Assembly: GCA_963575745.1 (NCBI GenBank)
Contig: CAUYUJ010009413.1
Location: 174,001-238,000 of the forward strand
Length of the DNA: 64,000 bases
Origin: Prorocentrum cordatum
Taxonomy: Eukaryota; Sar; Dinophyceae; Prorocentrales; Prorocentraceae
Direction: 5' to 3'
Below are positions 52,494 through 62,440 of the stretch, one piece after another. The position numbers and the translations under genes were made by a program. Every line of letters begins with the position of its first letter. Position 1 is the first letter of the stretch. The notes under the pieces are model-generated. The model was given only the letters and a program-made list of their open reading frames with translations, made no database searches and was not told the DNA's origin.

Positions 52494-53269
52494 TCGCGAT
52501 TGAAGCCGCCAGCTCGAACGCGATGGAGCCGCGGCGTGGGCTGTCCACCCAGGTGCCCGCGATCGCCGTCCACTGGCTTCCGCGACTTGGGCGCGGTCGC
52601 CCACGTTGGGCCCGCCCGGCGCCGAGCTGTCGCCAGCGCGCGAGCGAGGGCCCGTTTCGCGCGCGTCGGGCTTTGGCCCATGCCGCTTCACCAGCGTTGC
52701 CTGCTGGGCGCCGCAGGTGGCGCCGGGCTTCGCGGGGCGTCGCGCGGGCGCCCGCCCGCCCGTGGACTCGCGGTATTCCAGGCAGCTGCGCCGGCGGCCG
52801 TGTGCCAGGGCGCGCTACGTGCCGCGGCCGAGGAGGCGTTTGGCGCATTGGGCCTGGCGCGGCGCGCGATCGCGCCGCTCTGGCAGCTGGCGAAAGCGCT
52901 CCGCCGGGGCAGATTCCCGAGCGATCTGCGGCGGGAGGCAGAGGGGCCAACGGCCGCGTGCCACGGGCGCGGAAGCAGGCCAATCGGGGCGGCCACGTGG
53001 AGCCCTGCGACATTGGGGTTCGGCTCCGATGTCGAGTTCTGGCGCTGAGCCCTCGGGCACCCAGACGGGTGGCGGCCTGCCGACAGGGCCTTGTGTGGCA
53101 CCCAGCAGGTGCTGCTTGAGGCCTGGGTCCGCTGCGAGGCGGGCGAGGTGGCCGCCCGGCGCGCCGACTTCGCCCGCCTCCGGGTAGGGGTTGACCGGCG
53201 GGCCACTCGGCGCTTGCTCGTCAGCGGGCAGACGCGGCAGGGGCACTGCGCGCGGCGCTCGCAGGCAAC

Positions 53270-53860
53270 GTGGTAACTGAGCCAGCGGCCGCCAGGTGGG
53301 GCCAGCCAGCGACCTGCCCCCGCTGCGGCGCCGCGCGCGAGGACCAGGAGCACCGCTTCTGGGCCTGCCCAGCGTTGGCGACCGCTCGGGGCACGGGTCT
53401 GCAGGTGTCCAGGCCCGCGCTGGCCTCGATCCGGGCCGCCTGGCCGCCGGGCGCGGCTCTCTTCGGGGCGCTGCCCGCGGGCGCCCGCCTCGACCAGCCT
53501 CGGAGCTGCCGGGTCCGCGTCCGCAGAGGCTTCGCGCATGGGCGGACGGCGCCTGCCAGCGCTTTGGCGGCCCCCCTGCTGGCGTAGGCGTCGCGGGCGC
53601 TGCGGCCCGTGGCTCGAGCGCCCGCGCAGGGCCCGTCGACCTCGGCGGCCCTGTCGACGGCGCGCAAGCGGCGCGGCGGGCGGAAGTCTCCGCCGCCGCG
53701 CGCGCGGTCATCGAGGCAGGCTGGGCCGTCGAGGTGTCGACGGACTCGCGCCGCGTCCGCAGCGGGTCGCTGCGTTGCTGGCCAGGGCGCGCCATTCATG
53801 GAGTGGCAGCACTCTGGCTTTTGGGCTCGGATCGCGCCGCGCTGCCGCAGCGGCGCCCTG
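53270..53860 (+). pseudogene. Zinc motif and RNase H remnant of the decayed LINE
   Basis: The frame 53270-53587 carries CPRCGAAREDQEHRFWACPA (CxxC..H..C), typical of the segment between RT and RNase H. The adjoining frame (53296-54177) carries WADGACQ (about 53540), QAARRAEVSAAARAV (about 53665) and VEVSTDSRRV (about 53733), matching the D, E and D motifs of RNase H. Two frames are needed, so it is broken. Confidence 0.72.
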
Positions 53861-54077
53861 ACGGCGCGCCGGGCCGAGGTGCCCTCGGGCGCCGTGGCGG
53901 CGCGTGCCCGCGGGGTGAGCGCCGCGGATGGGAAGGGCGACGCAGCGGCCGACCTCCCAGCCAGCGCCGCAGCTGCGCCGCGGATGCTGCCGCCCGATCT
54001 GCGCGCCGCGCGGGGCCGCCAGCTGCGAGCCCTCGAAGCGGCGCGGCGGCTGCTGGCGGCGGTGGAGCTCGCTGCGT

Positions 54078-54217
54078 TGAATCAGGAGGGGAAAGAGCAC
54101 ACAGACACAATTCATTGTCGATTCCCCAGAAAATATGGGAAGTGTGGGGGGGCCTAGAAAATTCTGGAAAATCTTAGGGTCTATTTTTTTGTGTTCCCCA
54201 TGCAGGGCCCCTTCATT
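54078..54217. mobile_element. Family J element inside the decayed LINE
   Basis: AATCAGGAGGGGAAAGAGCA and CGATTCCCCAGAAAATATGG on the left; TGTGTTCCCCATGCAGGGCC and CCTTCA on the right. GC-rich LINE sequence continues on both sides, and the AT-richer insert stands out. Confidence 0.8.
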
Positions 54218-54660
54218 GAAAGCGGGCCGCGGCAGCCGCGCGCAAGGCGGCCCGCTCGCGCGGCGGCGCAGGGCTCCTGCGGGGGTTCGCCCTCGCCACT
54301 GGCCGCGACTGCAGGGCGCGCCGGCGGCGCCGGCGCCGCGCCGCCGCCAGCCGGCGACGGGGCGCGCCGCCCGAAAAGCCAAGGCGACGTGGCGCCGCCG
54401 CCGCCCGGCGAGGCCGCGCGCGCTCTGCTCGCCGGCCGCGCATGGCAGGCGCGCGCGGCCATGCGGGGGCCTGCGTGGGTGGTGCACCGCAGGCGCAGGT
54501 GCTCATCGCCGCGGTGGCGCGCACTCGCTGCGCGGCCCTGCCAAGGCTGGGCCCGCGAACTGCCGCGGCGGGCGGCGGCGCTCCTCCTGGTGCCGGCAGC
54601 GCGCGCTGGCGGTGGCGAGGTGGCTTGGCACGCGGCGTTCGCTGCGCGCCTGGCCGTAAT

Positions 54661-55029
54661 TATTTGCCAGCTCTCCCTCTCCTCGCCCCTCCTCAGCCTC
54701 GGAATCATAGAGACAATCCAAGTCAAAAGTGTCCGTGATGGCCAGCAACACCTGAGCGATGCGCTTCGCCTTGTCAACGTCGGTTGCCATCTGGTCGAAC
54801 CGTTTCAACGTAACCGAGTGCCCCCGGTAATAATTCTTCCCCCTCAACCTCTTGAGTAGTTATTATCCCGTGTCAATAAGATTTACCTGTGGAGACAGGC
54901 GGCGAGGTCGAACTTGACAATCTAGGGGAAATTACGAATAGAAGCTGCTATCATCTCATTTTGCCTAGCAACATTATACATAACACAAAACAAACGCTGA
55001 GCATGGCAATGGTGGTCTCACCATGTCAG
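54661..55029. other. Unassigned, lower GC
   Basis: Sharp drop in GC after 54655. A minus-strand frame (54503-54847) was not recognised. Confidence 0.4.
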
Positions 55030-55185
55030 CTTTCGCAATCAGGAGCGCGTGGCAGGGCTATGGGTTTCTCACCTTTTCCAGTTTCCCCAGGTCACGAACG
55101 CGCGGCAGGGCCATGGGGATTTAACTTTCTCATCCGCTCCCGAGTCAGGAACGCGCGGCAGGGCCATGGGGACCAGACCTCGAAG
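55030..55185. repeat. Three ~60-bp units with GCGCGGCAGGGCCATGG
   Basis: AACGCGCGGCAGGGCCATGG or a close variant at about 55045, 55098 and 55151, each preceded by CAGG or ACG words. Confidence 0.8.
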
Positions 55186-55434
55186 TTACATGTTTTATCG
55201 AGCAGGCAGAGCATTGAGTATACTTCTTAGCGCATCCCTCACGGTTCGTGGCCCCTCCTAGTTCATCCTCATCGTATCATCATCAGCATTTTTCGCCGGG
55301 AAAATCGTTGATGATCCCCGCCTACCCAGAGGCTCTTGAAGCTCTCTGAATGCTTAAGCCTTAAGCATTGGGGGAGCTCTCCCGGTGTCCAATGCTTAAG
55401 GGTTTCACGCCCCTGACGATTTCCAAAATTGTTG

Positions 55435-55965
55435 CGCGTTATTAAAAAAAGCGCGCTGGGCGACCGCAAAAACAACATAATTAACGCCAAACGACAGTTC
55501 AAATCAAAAACAACAAACGAAAACCATCGAAATTCACCGCCCAGCCAGCGCAAAACTCTTCGCGCGGTCCAAAAAAGCGCGCTGGGAGACGAAGGAATCA
55601 ACCACTTTGGCGCCAAACGAAAGCGCAAACTTAAAATTAAACACAAAACGCGCATTCGACCACCCAACAGACGGGAAACTCCTCGTGCGATTCGTAAATG
55701 CGCGCTGAGCGACACAAGAAACAACATGTTTAGCGCCAAGCGGAAACGCAATCCCCGTATTTTTGTCTGTTGTTCTTCTTTTTTTTCGGTTTATATAAAA
55801 AGAAAACAAAACAAACAAAACAAACACATTTTATAGCCCACCAAACGGAAACACTCTTCGCGAGATTGAGTGAATACACGCTGGGCCACCGAAGCGAATA
55901 TTCTTTCAGCGCCAAGCGACAGCACACATAAACAAAAATGCTGTAAACAACAAGGCGCATTGTAC
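55435..55965. repeat. AT-rich satellite, about four units of ~125 bp
   Basis: Units share CGCGCTGGGCGAC, a CGCCAA(A/G)CG word and a CTCTTCGCG or CTCCTCGTG word, starting near 55450, 55580, 55703 and 55876. Composition (A-rich plus strand) is unlike anything else in the window. The third spacer is expanded by A/T-rich sequence at 55770-55830. Confidence 0.8.
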
Positions 55966-56080
55966 CACGAAAACGCAGAACCACATATGGTTAAATAAAA
56001 CATTTAATTGATAGACGGGCGATGAGGGCAAACATACACACCGAAACACGAAACTGATTTCCCAGAGCGTCTGGCTCGAA

Positions 56081-56657
56081 ATGGCCGAGGTGTCCAAACC
56101 TTTCTTTCGCTGGAGAACGCTCGTCGAAGACGACTTCTTTGGCCTGCCCGGCCTGTGGTCGTTCCCGCCAGATCCCCGCCCCCGCTGCGCCATTCTCCCG
56201 CGCGATGTGCCAGTCTTCTTCCCACTGGACTACTATGAAGAACGTCTGGATTATTCTCGGCACAATCCCCCTGGCGCTGAAGATGTGCTCCATCCATGGG
56301 AGCCCTTGGTCTGGCGATGGGCTGATGATCGTGTGGTTCTGGGAGGACCAACAAGTACCGATACCGCTATCCCCAAACCTCTCCAAGAGTACTCTCTGAA
56401 CAGAATCTCGAGGCGAATCCAACCGTGGCAACGAGGAATCCCCAGAAAGCCCAAGAAGGACAAAACGGCGGCGGGGTAGCGGTGTCGGTGCATTTTCCTC
56501 TTCTGAGGTTCGGCTTCCTTGGTTCGCCTACCCCGAGTGCATCACGAGTTCTGAAGACTCCGACGCTGAGACCGTCAACTCGTCCCGTTCCAGGGGCCCT
56601 CCTATCGTCGACCTCGACCCGCCCATATTTTTGGACTCGCCCATGGACATCGATTGA
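56081..56657 (+). CDS. Candidate host protein, two frames, function unknown
   Basis: From 56081 a frame reads RWRTLVEDDFFGLPGLWSFP, PRDVPVFFPLDYYEERLDY and HPWEPLVWRWADDRVVLGG with balanced composition. Around 56400 coding quality passes to the next frame (LPWFAYPECITSSEDSDAET, PIVDLDPPIFLDSPMDID), which stops at 56655-56657. The change could be a short intron (a CTCTGAACAG acceptor-like word ends at 56405), a one-base shift or decay. No family recognised. The acidic Ser/Asp C-terminus is notable. A minus-strand frame overlaps the first part (55991-56431) but looks less protein-like. Confidence 0.5.
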
Positions 56658-56854
56658 GGCCAGGGACTTGGGGGAAAAATACGGGGGTGGGAAAGGGGGC
56701 TCCGTTAGATACCGTAAGATATCGTAAGATGCACCCTCTCACCAGGCATTCTGGCCCACTGGGATGTAGAAACGCCTCGACATGTAGAGGCATATGTAGG
56801 ACCAGCTTCAAGGTCTCTCCCCCTACCTCACCTTCACAGCCTTTTCGGCTTCAG

Positions 56855-57018
56855 ATGGCGTCGGCCGGTCAAAGGACCGAGGGCCCTTCCGAGGAGGAGG
56901 GCCCCCAGGGGGCCCAGGACTTCCCGCGGGCCCCAAGCGAGCAATGCGACGCTCTCGTGGCCGCCATCAGCGAGGTCGGCGCGACGCAAATCGCACGCGC
57001 CCTCCCCCATGAGATAGC
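56855..57018 (+). CDS. Exon-like island 1
   Basis: ATG directly after TTTTCGGCTTCAG. It reads MASAGQRTEGPSEEEGPQGA, then QCDALVAAISEVGATQIARA, then meets GTAAGATG at 57019. Composition is protein-like; function unknown. The phase at 57018 does not join cleanly to the next island, so the junction is unproven. Confidence 0.45.
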
Positions 57019-57123
57019 GTAAGATGACGTAAGCTACACGATATCCGAAGAATACACCCACCCATGCCCATAGGGGATCGCCCCCGCCCCCCCATATGGG
57101 CGTGGACGTGCGGCGCCCCCCAG

Positions 57124-57213
57124 GGCTTGACTACGGAGCGGGTGCAGCGCTGCGAGAGGATCAAGGAGCTCTTCGTGGTGGGGACGATCGCGCCGCCAGA
57201 TGGCAAACCCAAG
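57124..57213 (+). CDS. Exon-like island 2
   Basis: After CGCCCCCCAG, 30 codons: LTTERVQRCERIKELFVVGT and IAPPDGKPK, ending before GTGCCC. Both boundaries are AG and GT. Unknown protein. Confidence 0.5.
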
Positions 57214-57350
57214 GTGCCCTCCTCATTCTCTACTCTCCACCCCCCCTTCCCCATAAGATATCGTAAGATACCGTAAGATGGGGGAGATGCGAGGGCGCGC
57301 CCCTGCACCTCCCTCATCCCGTCTCCACTTCTCCACGCCCTGTGCCCAGA

Positions 57351-57415
57351 GGTGAGCCAGAACGACATCAAGTCGAAGTTTGATATCATCAAGGCGATCT
57401 TGACGAGGCTGAAAG
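57351..57415 (+). CDS. Exon-like island 3
   Basis: Reads VSQNDIKSKFDIIKAILTRL; phase-compatible with island 2 if the acceptor is the second AG of GCCCAGAG. The donor end is unclear (about 57415). Confidence 0.4.
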
Positions 57416-57569
57416 GCCGGCCTTCGGAACGCACTTTCAGATTCTTACCCCCCCCCACTCTCTCTCCTTCTCTCTCTCCCTCTCCCTAGTCCTTCATGTC
57501 CCTCGTCCTCGAGAAACCCTTGCCATCTCGCTAACTTCTCGACAAACCCTTGTCCCCTCGTGTCTCTTG

Positions 57570-57732
57570 CATTGGGGCTCATGCCAAGAAACGCCCTGCT
57601 TCCCTCCAGGGTACTCTGGGTCTCTTGGGTTTCCGCGGTATTCCTGGGGAAGTGTAAGGTCCCCGGACAAAAAAATGATGGGTTTCTGAGGGGATTTCTT
57701 GCGGAAAGCTTCTTGTGGCCGAGCTCCTACTG
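57570..57732 (+). mobile_element. Family G element, copy 3, in an inferred intron
   Basis: CATTGGGGCTCATGCCAAGA on the left, GAGCTCCTACTG then TA on the right, interior as in the 22376 copy. Confidence 0.78.
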
Positions 57733-57797
57733 TACGCCACCTCGCGCCATGCGGGCGCATGGCGTAAGGTAGCGTAAGATATCGTAAGATGGCACAG

Positions 57798-57995
57798 GCT
57801 GCGTTTCGAAGGGGCCTTGAGAACCGCCGCCTAGGGGTCCAGCCCACCGCAGATGTCTACAGCATGGCAGTGCATGAGCTGGACAGGTGCAGCGAGTGGA
57901 ACATGGGCCGCACTGTCGAGCAGGAGAGAGGCGATGTGCCCTCGAAATGGAGCAACTACGAGGGATCGGTCGAACGGACATCGAAAGATAAAACC
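57798..57995 (+). CDS. Exon-like island 4
   Basis: 66 codons between GGCACAG and the header GTAAGATACC: AFRRGLENRRLGVQPTADVY, SMAVHELDRCSEWNMGRTVE, PSKWSNYEGSVERTSKDKT. This is the most protein-like island; no family recognised. Its 3' edge coincides exactly with the first header of the longest header array. Confidence 0.6.
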
Positions 57996-59369
57996 GTAAG
58001 ATACCGTAAGATATCGTAAGTGACAGACTGGCCGTCAGACAACGACGAGGAAGACACACATGTCTATAGCATTGCGCTATGCGGTGCTATGCTATGCCAA
58101 GCTGGGGCATCAAACGCCATACTATACCATAAGATATCGCAAGTGCCAGGCTGGCCGACGAACAACGATGATGGACGCACACACACACGCATATAGCATT
58201 GAGCTATGCTGTGCTATGCTATGCCACGATGTGGCATCAAACGCCGTAAGATACCGTAAGATATCGTAAGTGTCGGGCTGGCCGACGATCAACGATGTTG
58301 AACACACACTCACACACGCATACACACATATATATATGTAACTAGTATTGAACTATGCCATGCTATGCTATGCTATGCCACGCTGCGGCACCAGACGCTG
58401 TCAGACACTGTAGGATATCGCAAGTGCCAGGCTGGCCGTCGGACAATGATGATGAAGACACGCAAGTATCTGAAGCATTCAACTATGTCATGATATGCCA
58501 TGCCGCGCTCTGGCATCAAACGCCGTAAGATACCGTAAGATATCGTAAGTGCCAGGCTGGCCGACGAAATACGATGAAGAACACACACATATCTATATAC
58601 ATATGTACGTACACTGTTGAACTATGCTATGCTATGCCACGCTGTGGCATCAAACGCCGTAAGATACCGTAAGATATCGTAAGTGACAGACTGGCCGTCA
58701 GACAACGATGATGAAGACACACACATCTACAATATTGAGCTATGCTATGCTATGCCACGCTGCGGCATCACACGCCATAAGATACCATCAGATATCGCAA
58801 CTGCCAGACTGGCCGACGAACAATGATGATGAACACACACACGCACAGACACACGTATATAGTATTCAACTATGCTATGCTATGCTATGCCACGCTGCGG
58901 CACCAAACGCCGTAAGATGTCGTAAGATATCGTAAGTGCCAGGCTGGCCGTCGGACAACGTTGATGAAGACACGCGCGTATCTGTAGTATTGAACCATGC
59001 CATGATATGCTATGCCACGCTGTGGCATCAAACGCCGTAAGATACCGTAAGATATCGTAAGTGCCAGGCTGGCCAACGAACAACGATGAAGAACACGCAT
59101 ATCTATATATAAACAATATTGAGCTATGCTATGCTATGCCACGCTGTGGCATCAAACGCCATAAGATACCGTAAGATATCGTAAGTGCCAGGCTGGCCCA
59201 CGAACAACGATGAATAACACAAACGCATATACATACAATCTTGAGCTATGCTATGCTATACTATGGCATCAAACGCCGTAAGATACCGTAAGATATCGCA
59301 AGTGTCAGACTGGCCGACGAACAATGATGATGAACACACGCACGCATATATACATATGCAAACCCGCAG
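57996..59369 (+). repeat. Tandem array of header units, GCCAGGCTGGCC class (11 units)
   Basis: Units of 90-155 bp: the GTAAG header, GTGCCAGGCTGGCCGACGAA, an ACGATGATGA word, a CA-rich and ATATAT-rich stretch, then TTGAACTATGCTATGC and GCCACGCTGTGGCATCAAAC before the next header. GCCAGGCTGGC and GCCACGCTGTGGC are hairpins. The CA/TA stretch accounts for most length variation. Confidence 0.92.
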
Positions 59370-59480
59370 GTCATCCACGCGATGGTCAGCTATTTGTTGC
59401 GCCTGGCCAGATCTTCCAGAACAGGGTCAAGGGGCCGATGTGGGTCCAAGGGTCTCCCTCTACCTCAAGAAGAGGATGGG
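59370..59480 (+). CDS. Exon-like island 5
   Basis: After AACCCGCAG. One frame reads DGQLFVAPGQIFQNRVKGPM, another VIHAMVSYLLRLARSS; which is used depends on the junction phase. The right boundary is uncertain. Followed by GGA-rich sequence and a header at 59524. Confidence 0.4.
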
Positions 59481-59690
59481 GAGGTGGAGGATGAAGAGGA
59501 GGGGAATGGGGATGGTGGGCGTTAGATACCGTGAGATAGCGTAAGTTGCTCCCCTCTCCCCTCCCCCTCAAAGAAAGGAGATGGAGGAGGAGGAGAAGGG
59601 GGAAGGGGGATGGGCGCGGATGCTCGTGAAAAAAAAACGAGTGAAATTTGCGTCCCGCTTCGGGCGTCATGACCCTTGCGGATCGATCAG

Positions 59691-59969
59691 GCTCGCAAGA
59701 TGAAACATTGGGTCGTGAGGTCCGGTCGTGAGTTTTGGGCCCGCAGCCATGTGGGCCCCCAGGACGACCAGATCGCCGAGTTGAAGAAGTTGGTCCCTCC
59801 CGAGCCTGTGACCAGGACTAGGCGCGGTGCTTCGTCGGAGATTGAGACCCCAGAGAAGGATGATGACCCAGAGAAGGATCCGCACCCGGTTCAGATCAGC
59901 CCCGGCAGTCTGGGATTGGGTGCGGCGTATGCTGATCCGTGGCTGCAGGATGGTACCCATGGGCCACGA
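59691..59969 (+). CDS. Exon-like island 6
   Basis: After GATCGATCAG: RKMKHWVVRSGREFWARSHV, DDQIAELKKLVPPEPVTRTR, an acidic EIETPEKDDDPEKDP stretch and LGLGAAYADPWLQDGTHGPR, then GTAAGAG. 93 codons in one phase. Unknown protein. Confidence 0.5.
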
Positions 59970-60012
59970 GTAAGAGAAATAGCGAGGTGCATGAGTATGA
60001 GGAGGGGGGCAT

Positions 60013-60191
60013 ACAGTGGGGGCTCATGCCAAGAAACACCCTGCTCCCACCAGGGTACCCTGGGTCTCTTGGGTTTCGGTGGTTTTACAAAAGGAAACGA
60101 AGGGGTTCCCAAGCAAAAACATCGGCAACTTTCCTGGTGATTCCGTGTTGATTGTTTTGCGGAAAATGTCTCGTGGCCGGAACTCCTACTG
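60013..60191 (+). mobile_element. Family G element, copy 4, in an inferred intron
   Basis: TA then CAGTGGGGGCTCATGCCAAG on the left; GGAACTCCTACTG then CA on the right. It lies 40 bp after island 6 and is directly followed by a header at 60198. Confidence 0.82.
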
Positions 60192-60197
60192 CAGGCC

Positions 60198-60560
60198 GTA
60201 AGATACCGTGAGATATCGTAAGTTGCCCTCCGAAGGAAAAGGGGGGAGGAACAAGAAATAAGATGGTGATGATGTTGGGGCACAAGTACCGTTAGATATC
60301 GTAAGATATCGTAAGGTCCCCCCCCCCTCTCCCCATCATATCCCCTCCCACTCAGAGGAAAGGGTGCGGTGGAGGAGGAGGGGGGGATGGTGGGGATGTT
60401 CGGACAGTATGCCATCAGTACCGTTAGAAATCACGAGTCATCGTAAGTTGCCCCCTCCCCCACTTCCCCTCAGAGGGAGGAAGAGGGGGAAGGGGGATGG
60501 TGATGATATTTGGGCACAAGTACCGTTAGATACCGTAAGATATCGTAAGTTGCCCAGGGC
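60198..60560 (+). repeat. Tandem header units, TTGCCCC class
   Basis: The header is followed by TTGCCCCCTCCCC, a CTCAGAGG..GGGGGA purine stretch, then GGTGATGATATTTGGGCACA and AGTACC before the next header. Four related units, including one near 59524-59610. Different body from the array at 57996. Confidence 0.85.
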
Positions 60561-60877
60561 CCTGCGCGATGATGATAGGATCTCGGCTCGAGATGATTCA
60601 AGGTATGTTTGTAATTTGTGTGCATATATAAATATATGCACATATACGTATATGTGTATGCATATACGCGTATGTGTATTCTTGTATTATGTATACACAT
60701 ATACACACATGCGCATAGTATGTAAATCCAGTTATGTCAACGCGCACTCACTAACGTTAGATGTCGTAAGATAGCGTAAGATACATGTTCTGTGGCTATA
60801 TATAAATATGTATACATCCACAGGGAGAGAGAGATAGAGAAAGAAACACAAGAGGGGAACAAAACGATGTCCCCCAG
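60561..60877. other. Inferred intron with TA/GT-rich repeats and one header
   Basis: ATATATAAATATATGCACAT-type sequence at 60620-60720, a header at 60752 with the TTCTGT(G/A) body, then GAGA repeats before an acceptor-like CCCCCAG at 60877. Confidence 0.55.
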
Positions 60878-61118
60878 GAGAGGGCGAAGCCGAAGTTCAA
60901 GAGAGCGAACCTCCTGTCCATGGAGCCCGAGGCTGTGCCTATCCCAGACGGCGAGGCTCAGGAGGCGCCGAAGAAGGAGGACGTGGACCTTATCGTGGCG
61001 GAGCTGGCAGATGCCAATCCCTCGCTGACGGAGGCTCAGCTGGAGCAGATCGCGGCCAACCTGATGATGTCCAAGGCGGATAGCGTGCACAACGTGGATG
61101 GCATCAACAAGGACGCAG
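60878..61118 (+). CDS. Exon-like island 7
   Basis: After GATGTCCCCCAG: ERAKPKFKRANLLSMEPEAV, DVDLIVAELADANPSLTEAQ and LEQIAANLMMSKADSVHNVD. Its right edge may be GACGCAG followed by GAAGGA (a GA donor, a type reported for dinoflagellates), which would make the phase fit island 8. Function unknown. Confidence 0.55.
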
Positions 61119-61357
61119 GAAGGAGAAAAAAGGAGAGGAAGGAGACGGACGGAGAGGAGAGGACGGAGGAAGGACGAAAGCTGAAGGAGGGAAGGGATGG
61201 AGGAAGGACGGAAGAGAACGGATGGGCAAGAGGAGAGGACGGAGGAAGGAGAGGAAGGAGAGGAACGAACTTGTGGTGCCTATCCCAGGCGTCCTCGGTC
61301 TATAGGACGCCTGGTGGCGGCGGGGGTGATGGGTGCAGGCGGCCCCCGCGCCCATAG
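61119..61357. repeat. GGA-rich purine intron
   Basis: 61130-61265 is AGGAAGGAGAGG-type purine repeat; ends in CGCGCCCATAG. Confidence 0.7.
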
Positions 61358-62009
61358 CCTCCGCCACGAGCCGGGAGCTCGTGGGCCACGCAATGGTCAT
61401 TTCCGACGACGAGTCTCTGGGCTGCGAGGGGAAGCCGAGCGGCGAGCCGCAGGCGGGAGGCGAGCCGCAGGCGAGTGACGAGTCGCAGGCGGGTGGCGAG
61501 CCGCAGGCGAGTGACGAGACGCAGGCGGACGGCGGCAAGCCGCATGGCTCGTGGCAGGAGCACGATGATCTCCCTGAAGGCGCTCGCTCAGATGAGGACG
61601 ATGAGTGCGACGAGGAGGCGCCGCATGAGGACGCGCAGGGCGCGCAGGAGGCGCCGGAGGAGGCAGAGGAGGACAAGCGTGGGCTCGCGCCGCCGAGCGA
61701 GCCCCCGCTGGCGGCAATGTTGCTCTTGGAGGCCCAGGGCAAGAAGCCGCCGCAGTCGCGGGCCGCCCGAAAGGCGGCTGAGGATGGCATGGAGGAGGCG
61801 GCCGCTGAGGAGTCAGAGGAAGACGCAACAGGTGAGCCCAAGCCCAAAGGGAAGGCAAAGGCGACAGCAAGGATGAAGAGGCCGGCAGCAGCGATGGCAT
61901 CATCTTCAGCACCAGGTGATGACGCATCGATGCCATCATCTTCAGCACCATGTTCGGACGCCGCGGAAGCAACATCTTCAGCACCAGGTGCCGCGGCATC
62001 GAAAACACC
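61358..62009 (+). CDS. Exon-like island 8, acidic repeat protein segment
   Basis: 217 codons in one phase. It contains LVGHAMVISDDESLGCEG, a repeat of the type GEPQASDE (about 61440-61530), long Glu/Asp tracts, PPLAAMLLLEAQGKKPPQSR, a basic stretch GKAKATARMKRPAAAM that could act in nuclear import, and SSSAP repeats. It ends exactly at a header GTAAGATACC (62010). If the intron is retained, translation stops at once. Function unknown. Confidence 0.55.
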
Positions 62010-62440
62010 GTAAGATACCGTAAGATATCGTAAGTGACAGACTGGCCAACGCATACCGATGATGATCACACACACACACACCTATACATACACCATAGCA
62101 TTGAGGTTATGCTGTGCTATGCCACGCAGCGGCAACAAACACCGTACAAGATCGTAAGACACCGTAAGTGCCAGGCTGGCCGACGAACAACGATGGTGAA
62201 CACGCACATCTATATATATACACATACATCCAGACGTAGCATTGAACTATGCTGTGCTTTGCTATGTTTTGCTGTGCTACGGTGCAGCATCACGCACCGT
62301 AAGATACCGTAAGATATCGTAAGTGTCAGGCTGGCCGTCAGACAACGACGATGAACACGCACACACATGTATGTATATGGATGTTCAGATAGTTTTGAGC
62401 TATGCTATGCCATGCTATGCTCTGCCACGCTATGTTGTTT
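62010..62440 (+). repeat. Second tandem header array, GCCAGGCTGGCC class (3 units)
   Basis: Units at 62010, 62141 and 62298 are homologous to those at 57996-59369 although a different inferred intron is involved. The third runs into a TTTTGCTGTTG stretch. Confidence 0.88.

Larger units (their letters stand above)
50850..54660 (+). pseudogene. Decayed GC-rich LINE on the plus strand
   Basis: About 3.8 kb of very GC-rich sequence with RT, zinc motif and RNase H in that order but in different frames, and a family J insertion at 54078-54217. Its GC content is clearly higher than that of the LINE at 33 kb. RT words are DWRKAFDSV, GLLPGCALA and LYVDDF. An ORF1 or endonuclease part (50850-51690) has only Ala/Arg-rich frames and was not recognised. 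Confidence 0.75.

Noticed and set aside
55991-56431. Minus-strand 146-codon frame
   Set aside because: It overlaps the plus-strand candidate, whose composition and continuation to an acidic C-terminus look more protein-like; not excluded.
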